A stretch of 64,000 nucleotides of DNA from assembly GCA_964399635.1 (NCBI GenBank), contig CAYNRU010000013.1, positions 124,001 through 188,000 of the forward strand, given 5' to 3'. Each line of letters begins with the position of its first letter. Positions within the stretch are counted from its first letter, which is position 1. The translations under genes were made by a program, and so were the position numbers. The notes beneath the pieces are model-generated. The model made no database searches and was not told the origin of the DNA. It saw nothing but the letters and a program-made list of their open reading frames with translations. The DNA comes from UBA4615 sp964399635. GTDB taxonomy: Bacteria; Pseudomonadota; Gammaproteobacteria; Burkholderiales; Burkholderiaceae_E. Shown piece after piece: positions 53,393-62,007 of this stretch.

Positions 53393-55039
53393 ATGCTGAC
53401 CGCACTCCGACTGCGCGATTTCGTCATCGTCGAGGCCGTCGAGCTCGATTTCGGGCCTGGATTCACGGTGCTGTCGGGCGAGACCGGCGCCGGCAAGTCG
53501 ATCCTGATCGACGCGCTGGGCCTGGCGCTCGGCGCCCGGGCCGACGCGGGGGTCGTGCGCGAGGGTGCGTCGCGCGCCGACATCGCCGCCGAGTTCACCA
53601 TCGACGCACGCCTCGAGGCCTGGCTCGCCGAGCGCGACCTGTCGGGCGACCCCGGCGTGGTCCTGATGCGCCGCGTCGTGGAGGCCGACGGCCGTTCGCG
53701 GGCGCTGGTCAACGGCCATCCGGCCACGGTCGCGCAGCTGCGCGAGATCGGCGAGTCGCTGGTCGAGGTGCACGGGCAGCACGCGTCGCAGTCGCTGCTG
53801 CGCCCCGACGGGCAGCGGGCGCTGCTCGACCGCTTTGCCGGCGCCGCTGCCGAGCTGACCGCGATCGCGGCCACCCACGCCCGCTGGCGGGCGCTGGAGC
53901 GCGACCTGGAGCGGGCCCGCGGCAGCGACCGCGAGCGCGAACTCGAGCGCGATCGCCTCCAGTGGCAGGTCGACGAGCTGTCGCAGGTGGCGCCGGTGCC
54001 GGGCGAATGGGAGGATCTCAACGCCGAGCAGAGGCGCCTCGCGCACGCGGCGACCCTCATCGACGGCGCCCGCGGCATCGCCGACGCGCTCGCCGACGCC
54101 GACGACGCGCTCACCGGCCGACTCCAGCAGATGCAGCAGCGCCTCAAGCCCCTGCTGGCCGTGGACGCATCGCTGCAGCAGGTGATGGACATGCTCGAGG
54201 CCGCCACCATCCAGGCCGACGAGGCCGCCTCGACCTTGTCGGCCTACGCCGATCGGATCGACCTCGATCCGGAGCGCCTCGCCGCCGCCGAGCAGCGGGT
54301 CGGCGTGCTGTTCGCCGCGGGCCGCAAGTTCAAGCTGCCCCCGGAGCGCCTGGGCGAGGAGCTGGCGTCGCTGCGCGCGCGGCTGGCCGCGCTGCGCGAG
54401 GCCCAGGACGTCGCGTCGCTGCAGCGCCAGGCGAGCGAGGCCCGGGCCGACTACGACCAGCTGGCCGCGGCGCTGTCGGCGCGGCGCAGGCAGGCCGCCA
54501 CGCGGCTCGCCCAGGGCGTGTCCGAGCGGATCGGCAGGCTGGGCATGCAGGGCGGGCGGCTCGACATCGCGCTGGACCGCGCCGAGCCCGGCCCCGCCGG
54601 CGCCGACCGGGTCGAGTTCCGCGTGGCCGGCCACGCGGGCGCGACGCCGCGGGCGCTGGGCAAGGTTGCCTCCGGCGGCGAACTGTCTCGCATCAGCCTC
54701 GCGATCAGCGAGCTCGCCGCCGAGGCGACGCCGGTGCCCACGCTGATCTTCGACGAAGCCGACTCGGGCGTGGGCGGCGCGGTCGCCGAGGTGATCGGCG
54801 ACCTGATGCGCCAGCTCGGCGCGAACCGCCAGGTGCTCTGCGTGACCCATCTGCCGCAGGTGGCCGCCAAGGCCAACCAGCACTTCTCGGTCTCCAAGCT
54901 GCAGCAGGCGCAGCGCACCACCAGCCTGATCGAGCGCCTCGATCGATCGCGCCGGGTCGAGGAGATCGCGCGGATGCTGGGTGGCGTCGAGATCACCGCG
55001 ACCACGCGCAAGCACGCGCGCGAGCTCCTGGGCTCCTGA
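53393..55039 (+). CDS. recN: DNA repair protein RecN
   Basis: The 548-residue SMC-like protein has Walker A SGETGAGKSIL near 30, a central coiled coil (about 150-370) and a C-terminal head with signature VASGGELSRISLAIS near 425 and Walker B TLIFDEADSGVGG near 450. It acts in double-strand break repair with RecA. The ATG follows the nadK stop by seven bases. Confidence 0.96.
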   Translation: MLTALRLRDFVIVEAVELDFGPGFTVLSGETGAGKSILIDALGLALGARADAGVVREGASRADIAAEFTIDARLEAWLAERDLSGDPGVVLMRRVVEADGRSRALVNGHPATVAQLREIGESLVEVHGQHASQSLLRPDGQRALLDRFAGAAAELTAIAATHARWRALERDLERARGSDRERELERDRLQWQVDELSQVAPVPGEWEDLNAEQRRLAHAATLIDGARGIADALADADDALTGRLQQMQQRLKPLLAVDASLQQVMDMLEAATIQADEAASTLSAYADRIDLDPERLAAAEQRVGVLFAAGRKFKLPPERLGEELASLRARLAALREAQDVASLQRQASEARADYDQLAAALSARRRQAATRLAQGVSERIGRLGMQGGRLDIALDRAEPGPAGADRVEFRVAGHAGATPRALGKVASGGELSRISLAISELAAEATPVPTLIFDEADSGVGGAVAEVIGDLMRQLGANRQVLCVTHLPQVAAKANQHFSVSKLQQAQRTTSLIERLDRSRRVEEIARMLGGVEITATTRKHARELLGS

Positions 55040-55073
55040 GCATCCGGGCCCCGGCGGACAGCCGGGCGCGGCC

Positions 55074-55811
55074 TCAGTCCAGCTTGAGCCAGTCGGGCCC
55101 GGGCAGTTCGTTGAACACCCGCTTCAGGCCCTGGCTCCAGCCCTGGCGGATCGACGCGAAATACGCGTCGTCCGAATCGACCCGGTGCCGAAAGCCCACC
55201 TTCAGCGCATCGCGCCTGATCAGCGCGACATCCAGCGGCAGCCCGACGGACAGGTTGGAGCGCATCGTCGAGTCGAAGGACACCAGCGCGCACTTCATCG
55301 CCTCGTCGAGCGTGGTCGCGGGCCTGATCACGCGGTCGATGATCGGCTTGCCGTACTTGCTCTCGCCGATCTGGAAGAACGCGGTGTCCTCGGTCGCCTC
55401 GATGAAGTTGCCCTCGGGGTAGACCTGGAACAGCCTGGGCGACTCGCCGGCGATCTGCCCGCCCACCAGGAAGCTGCAGCTGAAGTCGACCGCGCTCTGC
55501 TCGAGCTGGTGCGCGGTCTGGTGCGAGATCGCTCCGCGCACGGCCTCGCCGACCAGGGTCGCGCAGTCGAACAGACTGGCCGCGCTCATCAGGTTGGGCT
55601 GGTCGGTGCCGATCGCCTTGCGCAGCCTGCTGACCACGGCCTGGGTGGTCGCGAGGTTGCCCGAGTTGAGCAGCACCAGCACGCGTTCGCCGCGGCTCTC
55701 GAAGACGGTCATCTTCGAGAAGGTCGACACATGGTCGACGCCTGCATTGGTGCGGGAGTCAGAGGCGAACAGCAGGCCCTCGTCGAGGGCCATCGCGACG
55801 CAGTAGGTCAT
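55074..55811 (-). CDS. Anbu-type proteasome homologue (peptidase)
   Basis: The 245-residue protein is an Anbu (ancestral proteasome beta) member. Removal of Met1 would expose Thr as N-terminal nucleophile (MTYCVAM), followed by SDSRTNAG with the Asp17 equivalent and the Lys near 33. Anbu forms ring- or helix-like assemblies; its substrates are unknown. It is the last gene of a leftward set with a transglutaminase, an alpha-E protein and a circularly permuted ATP-grasp, the known Anbu neighbourhood. Confidence 0.92.
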   Translation of the reverse strand: MTYCVAMALDEGLLFASDSRTNAGVDHVSTFSKMTVFESRGERVLVLLNSGNLATTQAVVSRLRKAIGTDQPNLMSAASLFDCATLVGEAVRGAISHQTAHQLEQSAVDFSCSFLVGGQIAGESPRLFQVYPEGNFIEATEDTAFFQIGESKYGKPIIDRVIRPATTLDEAMKCALVSFDSTMRSNLSVGLPLDVALIRRDALKVGFRHRVDSDDAYFASIRQGWSQGLKRVFNELPGPDWLKLD

Positions 55812-55895
55812 GGGGTTTTCGCTTGGCTGGCGGCGATCATACCGCCGCGGGCGCAGCGCGCCGGCGCCGCGAGTCGGGCCGGCCCGCCTCGGACA

Positions 55896-56696
55896 TCACT
55901 GAGCCGTGGCGCCCGCGTCGACCCGCGCGGCGGTGTGCAGCACCTCCTCGCCGCCGCCCAGCCGCACGCCGCGCACCGGGCAGGCGTCCAGGTAGTCGAG
56001 GCCGACCGCGACCTTCAGGTGGGCCTCGCCCGCCTTGCGCGCACGGCCGACGTCGAAGCTGATCCAGCGGTTGGACAGCCAGGTCTCCGCCCAGGCGTGG
56101 CTCGCGACGTGCTCGCGGTCGGGCGTGTAGACGTAGCCGCTCACGTAGCGCGACGGCAGGCCGAGCTCGCGGCAGCAGGCGGCGAACACGTGGGCGTGGT
56201 CCTGGCACACCCCGAAGCCCGCCGCGAAGCTCTGCGCCGCAGTCGTCTCGACCGAGGTGTGGCCCTTCTCGTAGGGCAGCCGGTCACTCAGCGCGTGCAT
56301 CAGGTCGGTGACACCCATCAGCGGGCGGGCGCGGACCATCGCGCGCAGCGGCTCGACGAAGGCGCGAATCGCGTCGTCCGGCTCGGTCAGCAGGGTCGAC
56401 CGCAGGAACACGCGCGGATTGATGCGGCCGGCCGGCTCGCCGTCGTCGGCATCGTCGACCTCGACCTTGCCGCGCGCGATCAGCCGGATCTGCTGGTGGG
56501 GCACGTCGAGCGTCAGGACGTGGGTCAGGTTGTCGAAGGCGTCGGTCATGGTGACCGCGTCCGCCGGCAGCTCGACGCTCCAGTCGACGACCCGCTGGCG
56601 CGGGCCCGACGAGGGGCTCAGGCGGATGTACTGCGTGCTGCGCGCCACCTCGGTCGCGTAGCGATAGACCGTGGAGTGCCAGACCGACAGCAGCAT
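55896..56696 (-). CDS. transglutaminase-like cysteine protease family protein
   Basis: The 266-residue protein has the N-terminal bacterial transglutaminase domain and the catalytic triad Cys164 (FGVCQDHAH), His200 (ASHAWAE) and Asp215 (ISFDVGRA). The fold can form or cleave amide/isopeptide bonds. Its ATG lies directly next to the alpha-E stop, with no intervening base. In the Anbu cluster it may make or remove a peptide tag handled by the partner ATP-grasp (inference from the literature hypothesis). Confidence 0.92.
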   Translation of the reverse strand: MLLSVWHSTVYRYATEVARSTQYIRLSPSSGPRQRVVDWSVELPADAVTMTDAFDNLTHVLTLDVPHQQIRLIARGKVEVDDADDGEPAGRINPRVFLRSTLLTEPDDAIRAFVEPLRAMVRARPLMGVTDLMHALSDRLPYEKGHTSVETTAAQSFAAGFGVCQDHAHVFAACCRELGLPSRYVSGYVYTPDREHVASHAWAETWLSNRWISFDVGRARKAGEAHLKVAVGLDYLDACPVRGVRLGGGEEVLHTAARVDAGATAQ

Positions 56697-57626
56697 CTAC
56701 TTCATCTCCATGTAGGCGGCATGGACCGCCTCGCCGAGCCGGACATTGTTGCGCAGGAAGCGCTCGAGGAAGGCGTCGAGGCCCACGCCGTAGACGTCCT
56801 CGAGCTCGCCGTGCTCGAGCAGCGCGAGCATGTGGGCGGCCAGCCTGCGCGCCGCGCGCGCCGGCGCCTGCGGCAGCTCGGCGAGGTTGCGCACGACCTC
56901 GTCGAAGCAAAAGCGCAGCGAGCGGGGCAGCGACGGATCGAAGATCAGCAGCTCGGACACGCGGCGCGAGTCGATCGCGTCGCGGTAGGTGTCGCGGTAG
57001 GCCTCGAGGGAGCTCACAGAGCGCAACACCGCGCTCAGCCGGTAGTAGTCGGTGAGGTCGTCGCTCTCGGGCTCGGGGCGGTGGCGCGCCTGCTTGACCG
57101 ACAGGATCCGCGCGGTGTTGTCGGCGCGCTCGAGGAAGGTGCCCAGGCGGATGAACTGATAGGGCTGGTCGCGGCGGATCGTGGCGAAGGTCACGCCGCG
57201 GAACAGGTGAGATCGCTCCTTGACCCACTCGAAGAAGGCGGCGTCCACGGGCGCGCCGCCGTCGCGGCGCTTGGCCGAGATCTGCAGCCAGGTGTCGTTG
57301 ATGTTCTCCCACATCTCGGAGGTGATCGAGCCGCGGACCGCGCGCGCGTTCTCGCGGCTGGCCTCCAGGCAATTGACGATCGACGAGGGCAGCGTCGGCT
57401 CCCAGGCGAGGAAGCGGGCGATGTTCTCGGGGGTCGGCTCGCGGCCGGTCGCGTTGAACGCCTCGAGCGTGTCGGTGATGACCAGCGGCTCGGTCGCGGC
57501 GTGCGCGTCGCCCTGCCTGGAGAGCAGCGCGAGCGACGCGCCGACGTCCAGGATGCGGGCCATGTTCTCGGCGCGCTCGAGGTAGCGCGACAGCCAGTAC
57601 AGGTGGGAGGCGACTCTGGACAGCAT
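56697..57626 (-). CDS. alpha-E domain protein (DUF403)
   Basis: The 309-residue all-helical protein starts MLSRVASHLYWLSRYLERAENMARI, the alpha-E signature, and has SLEAYRDTYRD near 205. Function is unknown; it always accompanies circularly permuted ATP-grasp and transglutaminase genes, as here. It lies 16 bases after the ATP-grasp gene and abuts the transglutaminase gene. Confidence 0.92.
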   Translation of the reverse strand: MLSRVASHLYWLSRYLERAENMARILDVGASLALLSRQGDAHAATEPLVITDTLEAFNATGREPTPENIARFLAWEPTLPSSIVNCLEASRENARAVRGSITSEMWENINDTWLQISAKRRDGGAPVDAAFFEWVKERSHLFRGVTFATIRRDQPYQFIRLGTFLERADNTARILSVKQARHRPEPESDDLTDYYRLSAVLRSVSSLEAYRDTYRDAIDSRRVSELLIFDPSLPRSLRFCFDEVVRNLAELPQAPARAARRLAAHMLALLEHGELEDVYGVGLDAFLERFLRNNVRLGEAVHAAYMEMK

Positions 57627-57642
57627 GGCGGTTCCCCGGGGC

Positions 57643-59109
57643 TCAGGACCGGAGGTCGGGCGCGGCGTCGGCCGGATCGACCACCCAGGTGTCCTTGGTG
57701 CCCCCGCCCTGCGAGGAGTTCACGACCAGCGAGCCGCGGCGCAGCGCGACGCGCGTCAGGCCCCCCGGCACGATCTTGATCTCGCGGCCCACCAGCACGA
57801 AGGGGCGCAGGTCGATGTGGCGGGGCGCGACGCCCTCCTCGACGAAGGTCGGGCACGAGGACAGCGCCAGCGTCGGCTGCGCGATGTAGTTGCCGGGGTT
57901 GGCGAGCAGGCGCTGCCTGAAGTCGGCGATCTCCTGCCGGCTGCTGGTGGGACCCACCAGCATCCCGTACCCACCCGCGCCGTGCACCTCCTTGACCACC
58001 AGCTCCTTGAGGTGGGCGGCCACGTGAGCGAGGTCATCGGGCCGTCGGCACTGCCAGGTGGGGACGTTCTTCAGGATCGCCTCTTCGCCGAGGTAGAAGC
58101 GGATCATGTCGGGCACGTAGGGATAGATCGACTTGTCGTCGGCCACACCGGTGCCCACCGCGTTGCAGATCACCACGTTGCCCAGGCGGTAGGCGGCCAT
58201 CAGGCCCGGGACACCGAGCATGGAGTCGGGGCGGAACGCCAGGGGATCCAGGAAGGTGTCGTCCAGGCGCCGGTAGATCACGTCGACCTGCTTGGGGCCG
58301 TCGGTGGTGCGCATGAAGACGCAGGCGTCCTTGACGAACAGGTCCTGGCCCTCGACCAGCTCGACCCCCATCTGCTGGGCGAGGAAGGCATGCTCGAAGT
58401 AGGCGCTGTTGAAGCGGCCGGGCGTCAGCAGCACGACGGTCGGCGAGTCGATTTCGGCCGAGGCACGCAGCGTCTGCAGCAGGAGCGCCGGATAGTGCTC
58501 GACCGGGCGCACGTGGTAGCGGCGGAAGAGATCCGGGAACAGCCGCATCATCATCTTGCGGTTGCTCAGCATGTAGGACACGCCCGACGGCACTCGGAGG
58601 TTGTCCTCGAGCACGTAGTAGCTGCCGTCGCCGTGGCGGACGATGTCCACGCCCACGATCTGCGCGTAGACGTCGCGCGGCACGCGGGTGCCGATCATCG
58701 CGACCGCGTACTGGTCGTTGGCGAGGATCTGCTCCTCGGGGATCAGGCCGGCCTTGAGGATCTCCTGGCCGTGGTAGATATCGGCCAGGAAGCGGTTGAT
58801 GGCGGTGACCCGCTGGATCAGGCCGCGTTCGAGACGATCCCACTCGTCGGCCGCGATGATGCGCGGCACGACGTCGGACGGGATCAGCCGTTCCGTACCG
58901 CCCTCCTCGCCGTAGACCGAGAAGGTGATGCCGATCCGCCGGAAGATCAGATCGGCCTCGCTGCGCTTGCCGGCCATCTGCTCGGCGGTCATCGAAGCGA
59001 GCCACTGCGCGTACGCGGCGTAATGGGGGCGCGGCGAGAGCGACGCGTCGAGCATCTCGTCATAGACCCCGGGCGGGGGCGCAAGCGGTGTCAAGGCGGG
59101 GCGACTCAT
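57643..59109 (-). CDS. circularly permuted type 2 ATP-grasp protein
   Basis: The 488-residue protein matches the DUF404/407 ATP-grasp family: YDEMLDASLSPRPHYAAY near 14, YVLEDNLRVPSGVSYML near 165, PGRFNSAYFEHAFLAQQMGVELVEGQDL near 230 and KEVHGAGGYGMLVGP near 380. ATP-grasp enzymes ligate carboxylates to amines, so a peptide ligase role is likely. First gene of the Anbu cluster. Confidence 0.93.
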   Translation of the reverse strand: MSRPALTPLAPPPGVYDEMLDASLSPRPHYAAYAQWLASMTAEQMAGKRSEADLIFRRIGITFSVYGEEGGTERLIPSDVVPRIIAADEWDRLERGLIQRVTAINRFLADIYHGQEILKAGLIPEEQILANDQYAVAMIGTRVPRDVYAQIVGVDIVRHGDGSYYVLEDNLRVPSGVSYMLSNRKMMMRLFPDLFRRYHVRPVEHYPALLLQTLRASAEIDSPTVVLLTPGRFNSAYFEHAFLAQQMGVELVEGQDLFVKDACVFMRTTDGPKQVDVIYRRLDDTFLDPLAFRPDSMLGVPGLMAAYRLGNVVICNAVGTGVADDKSIYPYVPDMIRFYLGEEAILKNVPTWQCRRPDDLAHVAAHLKELVVKEVHGAGGYGMLVGPTSSRQEIADFRQRLLANPGNYIAQPTLALSSCPTFVEEGVAPRHIDLRPFVLVGREIKIVPGGLTRVALRRGSLVVNSSQGGGTKDTWVVDPADAAPDLRS

Positions 59110-59197
59110 GAGGCGAGCTTAGCAATAAGCGTGCCGTCGGGCGAGCGATCTTCGGGGTGGCCGCGGGCCGGCACGGGCAGCCACGGCGACGCCGGGG

Positions 59198-59623
59198 TCA
59201 GGCGCGATGCGGGCAGGCCGGCTTGATGCAGTTGGCGTAGAGCGCCAGGGCATGGTCCTGCAGCGCGAAGCCGCGGTCCTTGGCGATGCGATGCTGGCGC
59301 CGCTCGATTCCGGCGTCGAAGAACTCCTCGACGCGCCCGCACTGCAGGCAGACGAGGTGGTCGTGGTGCTGACCCTCGTCGAGTTCGTAGACCGACTTGC
59401 CGGACTCGAAATTGCTGCGCTTGAGGATGCCCGCCTGCTCGAACTGGGTGAGCACGCGGTAGACCGTGGCCAGGCCGATGTCCTTGTGCTCGGCGAGCAG
59501 TTCCCGATAGACGTCCTCGGCGCTCATGTGGCGGTGCCGACGGACCTGGAAGAGCTCGAGGATCTTCATCCGCGGCAGCGTGGCCTTGAGCCCCATGCTC
59601 TTCAGTTCGTCGGGAGTGGGCAC
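59198..59623 (-). CDS. fur: ferric uptake regulator Fur
   Basis: The 141-residue protein starts (GTG) with PTPDELKSMGLKATLPRMKIL, has the winged helix around HMSAEDVYRELL and the metal-sensing region HHDHLVCLQCGRVEEF near 88-103, and a last Cys pair. Fur with Fe(II) represses iron uptake genes, presumably including the tonB-exbBD operon further right. GGAG precedes the GTG by nine bases. It is divergent from bamE, the standard order. Confidence 0.95.
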   Translation of the reverse strand: MPTPDELKSMGLKATLPRMKILELFQVRRHRHMSAEDVYRELLAEHKDIGLATVYRVLTQFEQAGILKRSNFESGKSVYELDEGQHHDHLVCLQCGRVEEFFDAGIERRQHRIAKDRGFALQDHALALYANCIKPACPHRA

Positions 59624-59727
59624 CGCATGGCTCCGGGGTTCGACGCGAATCGGGGTCGGAGGCCGCGGGTACGGCCGGACGATTGCGTATCATAGCCACT
59701 TTGCCAGACCGACCGGCCTGCCAGCCC

Positions 59728-60156
59728 ATGCCTCAATCGCGGCCATTTCGCCTCACCATCCTGATCGCATCGTGCGCCGTGCTCGTCGGCGCGGCGGCCG
59801 GCTGCGCGTCCGGCGACCGCAGCCGCAGCGGCCTGTTCCAGCCCTACAAGGTCGAGGTCCCGCAGGGCAACTACGTCGACCAGACGATGCTCGGCCAACT
59901 CAAGCCCGGCATGTCGCGCGAGCAGGTGCGCTTCGCGCTCGGCACCCCGCTGCTGGTCGACCCGTTCCGCCCCGACCGCTGGGACTACGTGTTCCGCTTC
60001 CAGCACCCGAGCGGCGCCGTCGACCTGCGTCGGGCCACCGTCTTCTTCGCCGAGGGCAAGGTCGACCGGATCGATGCCGACGCCCTGCCCGTCAGCGACG
60101 AGGGCTCGGACCCTGCGCTGCCGGGCTATCGGCGCAAGCAGGGTCGCAACCGATGA
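59728..60156 (+). CDS. bamE: outer membrane assembly lipoprotein BamE (SmpA/OmlA)
   Basis: The 142-residue lipoprotein has a signal peptide ending in a lipobox AAGC (Cys near 27) and the BamE fold with QGNYVDQTMLGQLKPGMSR and VRFALGTPLL near 70. It is a subunit of the BAM complex that inserts outer-membrane barrels. A TATCAT -10-like sequence lies at 59688-59693. The stop overlaps the dapB ATG. Confidence 0.94.
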   Translation: MPQSRPFRLTILIASCAVLVGAAAGCASGDRSRSGLFQPYKVEVPQGNYVDQTMLGQLKPGMSREQVRFALGTPLLVDPFRPDRWDYVFRFQHPSGAVDLRRATVFFAEGKVDRIDADALPVSDEGSDPALPGYRRKQGRNR

Positions 60157-60971
60157 GCCTGCGGATCGCGATCGCCGGCGCATCGGGCCGGATGGGGCGG
60201 ATGCTCATCGAGACCGTGACCGAGGCGCAGGGCGTGGTGCTGGCCGGCGCCTTCGACCAGGCCGGCGCGCCCTCGATCGGACGCGACGCCGGCGAGTTCC
60301 TCGGCCGACACACCGGCGTCACGGTGACCGACGACGTGCGCGCGGCGCTGTCCGGCGCGGACGTCCTCATCGACTTCACGCGGCCCGAGGGTGCGCTGGT
60401 GCATCTCGCTCACTGCGCCGAGATGGGCGTTCGGGCGGTGGTGGGCACGACCGGCTTCGACGAGGCGGGGCGTGCCGCAATCGCCGCGGCGGCGCGTCGG
60501 GTCGCCATCGTGTTCGCGCCCAACATGAGCGTCGGCGTCAACGTGACGCTCAAGCTGCTCGAGGTTGCGGCGGGCCTGTTGTCGGAGGGCTTCGACATCG
60601 AGATCACCGAGGCGCACCACCGCCACAAGGTCGACGCGCCGTCGGGCACGGCGATCCGCATGGGCGAGGTGATCGCCGGTGCGCTCGGCCGCGACCTGGA
60701 CGAGGTCGCGACCTGGGCCCGCCACGGCGTGACCGGCGAGCGGCCCCGCTCGGCCATCGGCTTCTCGGTCGTGCGCGGCGGCGACATCGTCGGCGACCAT
60801 ACGGTCCTGTTCGCCGGAACCGGCGAGCGCATCGAGATCACGCATCGTTCGTCGAGCCGCGCCACCTACGCCGAAGGCAGCCTGCGCGCCTGCCGCTTCC
60901 TGGCCGGGCACACGATCGGGCTGTTCGACATGCAGGACGTGCTGGGGCTGCGGACGCCTCGCAACGCCTGA
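60153..60971 (+). CDS. dapB: 4-hydroxy-tetrahydrodipicolinate reductase
   Basis: The 272-residue protein has the nucleotide-binding start IAGASGRMGRMLIE near 7, VVGTTGFDE near 99, and the catalytic EAHHRHKVDAPSGTA near 155-170. It reduces the dihydrodipicolinate precursor with NAD(P)H in lysine and peptidoglycan synthesis. The ATGA overlap with bamE indicates coupled translation. Confidence 0.97.
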   Translation: MSLRIAIAGASGRMGRMLIETVTEAQGVVLAGAFDQAGAPSIGRDAGEFLGRHTGVTVTDDVRAALSGADVLIDFTRPEGALVHLAHCAEMGVRAVVGTTGFDEAGRAAIAAAARRVAIVFAPNMSVGVNVTLKLLEVAAGLLSEGFDIEITEAHHRHKVDAPSGTAIRMGEVIAGALGRDLDEVATWARHGVTGERPRSAIGFSVVRGGDIVGDHTVLFAGTGERIEITHRSSSRATYAEGSLRACRFLAGHTIGLFDMQDVLGLRTPRNA

Positions 60972-60977
60972 GCGCGA

Positions 60978-60994
60978 GCCAGGCTACGCCTGGC
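60978..60994 (+). terminator. hairpin after dapB
   Basis: Perfect 7-base arms GCCAGGC / GCCTGGC with loop TAC, seven bases after the dapB stop and flanked by GCGC on both sides. No T-run follows, so it may be a Rho-assisted or weak terminator. The rest of the 218-base gap shows no gene. Confidence 0.5.
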
Positions 60995-61189
60995 GCGCCC
61001 GCGTCGATCGCCGGAACACCCCGGCCAGACCCGCCACTTCGGGCGCCCACCACCCGACCCCCTTCAGACGCCGCCGGTCGTCGGCGGCCGCACGCCGGTC
61101 GGTCTCGCGTCGCGGCCAGGACGTTGCCTCGATACAACAGGGCATGTACCCGGCCGGCCTGGCCCGGGACGCCGGAAGGAGGCGTGCGG

Positions 61190-61792
61190 ATGCGAGCAGA
61201 TCGACGTCGTGGAGGCAATACCCTGGCCCGCCTGCGGGTGCTCGGCGCTGCGGCCCTGCTGGGTCTGGCCTGCGCCAGTGGCCAGGCGGCCGACGACGGC
61301 GAGCGGGGCCTGCGCGAGCAGGCCGACGCGCTGATCAACGCGATCCGCGAGCGCGTCGCGGACTGTGGGGGCCCGAGCCGGATGCTGGCGATGGCCGTCC
61401 CCTCGGGTGCCGGGGCGACGATGTCCGACGCGTCGCCGGCCGCGGTCGAGCGCGCCACGCTGCGCTGGAACCCACAACTCGCGGCGGCGGCCAGCCGCCA
61501 CGCCGGCGCGATGGCCCGGACCCGCCTGTTCGACCACACGGGCATCGACGGCACGACGGTCCGCGAGCGGGTCACGGCGACCGGCTACCGGTGGCAGTCG
61601 ATCGGCGAGAACCTCGCCGCCGGTCACCCGACCCTCGAGGACGCGCTGGTGGGCTGGCTGGAGAGCCGCGCCCATTGCGAGGCGCTGATCGATCCGCGCT
61701 TCACCGAGTTCGGGCTCGCACGGACAGTGTCGAGCAGCCCGAGCGACGCCTACGGTACCTACTGGACCCTGGTGCTCGGCCGACCGCGCTGA
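61190..61792 (+). CDS. CAP superfamily (SCP/PR-1) domain protein, exported
   Basis: The 200-residue protein has a signal peptide (hydrophobic LRVLGAAALLGLACASG near 15-31) and a CAP domain with the conserved His in MARTRLFDHTG near 105 and IGENLAAGHPT near 135, and HCEALIDPRFTEFGLA near 160. Bacterial CAP proteins are secreted or periplasmic and of unclear activity. AGGAGG lies seven bases before the ATG. Confidence 0.88.
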   Translation: MRADRRRGGNTLARLRVLGAAALLGLACASGQAADDGERGLREQADALINAIRERVADCGGPSRMLAMAVPSGAGATMSDASPAAVERATLRWNPQLAAAASRHAGAMARTRLFDHTGIDGTTVRERVTATGYRWQSIGENLAAGHPTLEDALVGWLESRAHCEALIDPRFTEFGLARTVSSSPSDAYGTYWTLVLGRPR

Positions 61793-61897
61793 CGCACGCC
61801 GGCAGACCGGTCAGCACCGACACCGTGCGCCTCGCACCAGCCTGATCGCCCGTCCGCAGGGCGCAGCGCAGGTACCAGCCGGCCGGCGCAGCCCTCG

Positions 61898-61981
61898 CAC
61901 CGCCACCGCGCCGGCCCCGCACCGCCCCGGCACCGCACCGGCCTCGCCCCGCCCCGCCGCGCCACCGCCACCGCGCCGGCC
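61898..61981. repeat. C-rich tract with a 19-bp direct repeat
   Basis: CACCGCCACCGCGCCGGCC occurs exactly at 61898-61916 and again at 61963-61981. The sequence between is also almost purely C/G with CACCG and CCCCG units. The + strand is strongly C-biased over about 150 bases upstream of the tonB-like gene. Confidence 0.6.
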
Positions 61982-61994
61982 AGCCGCCGGCGAA

Positions 61995-62000
61995 TATAAT
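61995..62000 (+). promoter_or_regulatory. consensus -10 of the tonB-exbB-exbD operon
   Basis: A perfect TATAAT ends eight bases before the ATG at 62008, so the transcript would start at or one base before the ATG. It lies in an inverted repeat CGAAT-ATA-ATTCG (61991-62003). No good -35 is seen at 17 bases; an activator or repressor may use the inverted repeat. Confidence 0.5.
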
Positions 62001-62007
62001 TCGCGCG

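Noticed and set aside
59640..59727. Fur box between fur and bamE
   Set aside because: Only GTATCATAG-like sequence is present; it does not form the 19-bp A/T-rich palindrome and is better read as a -10 region.
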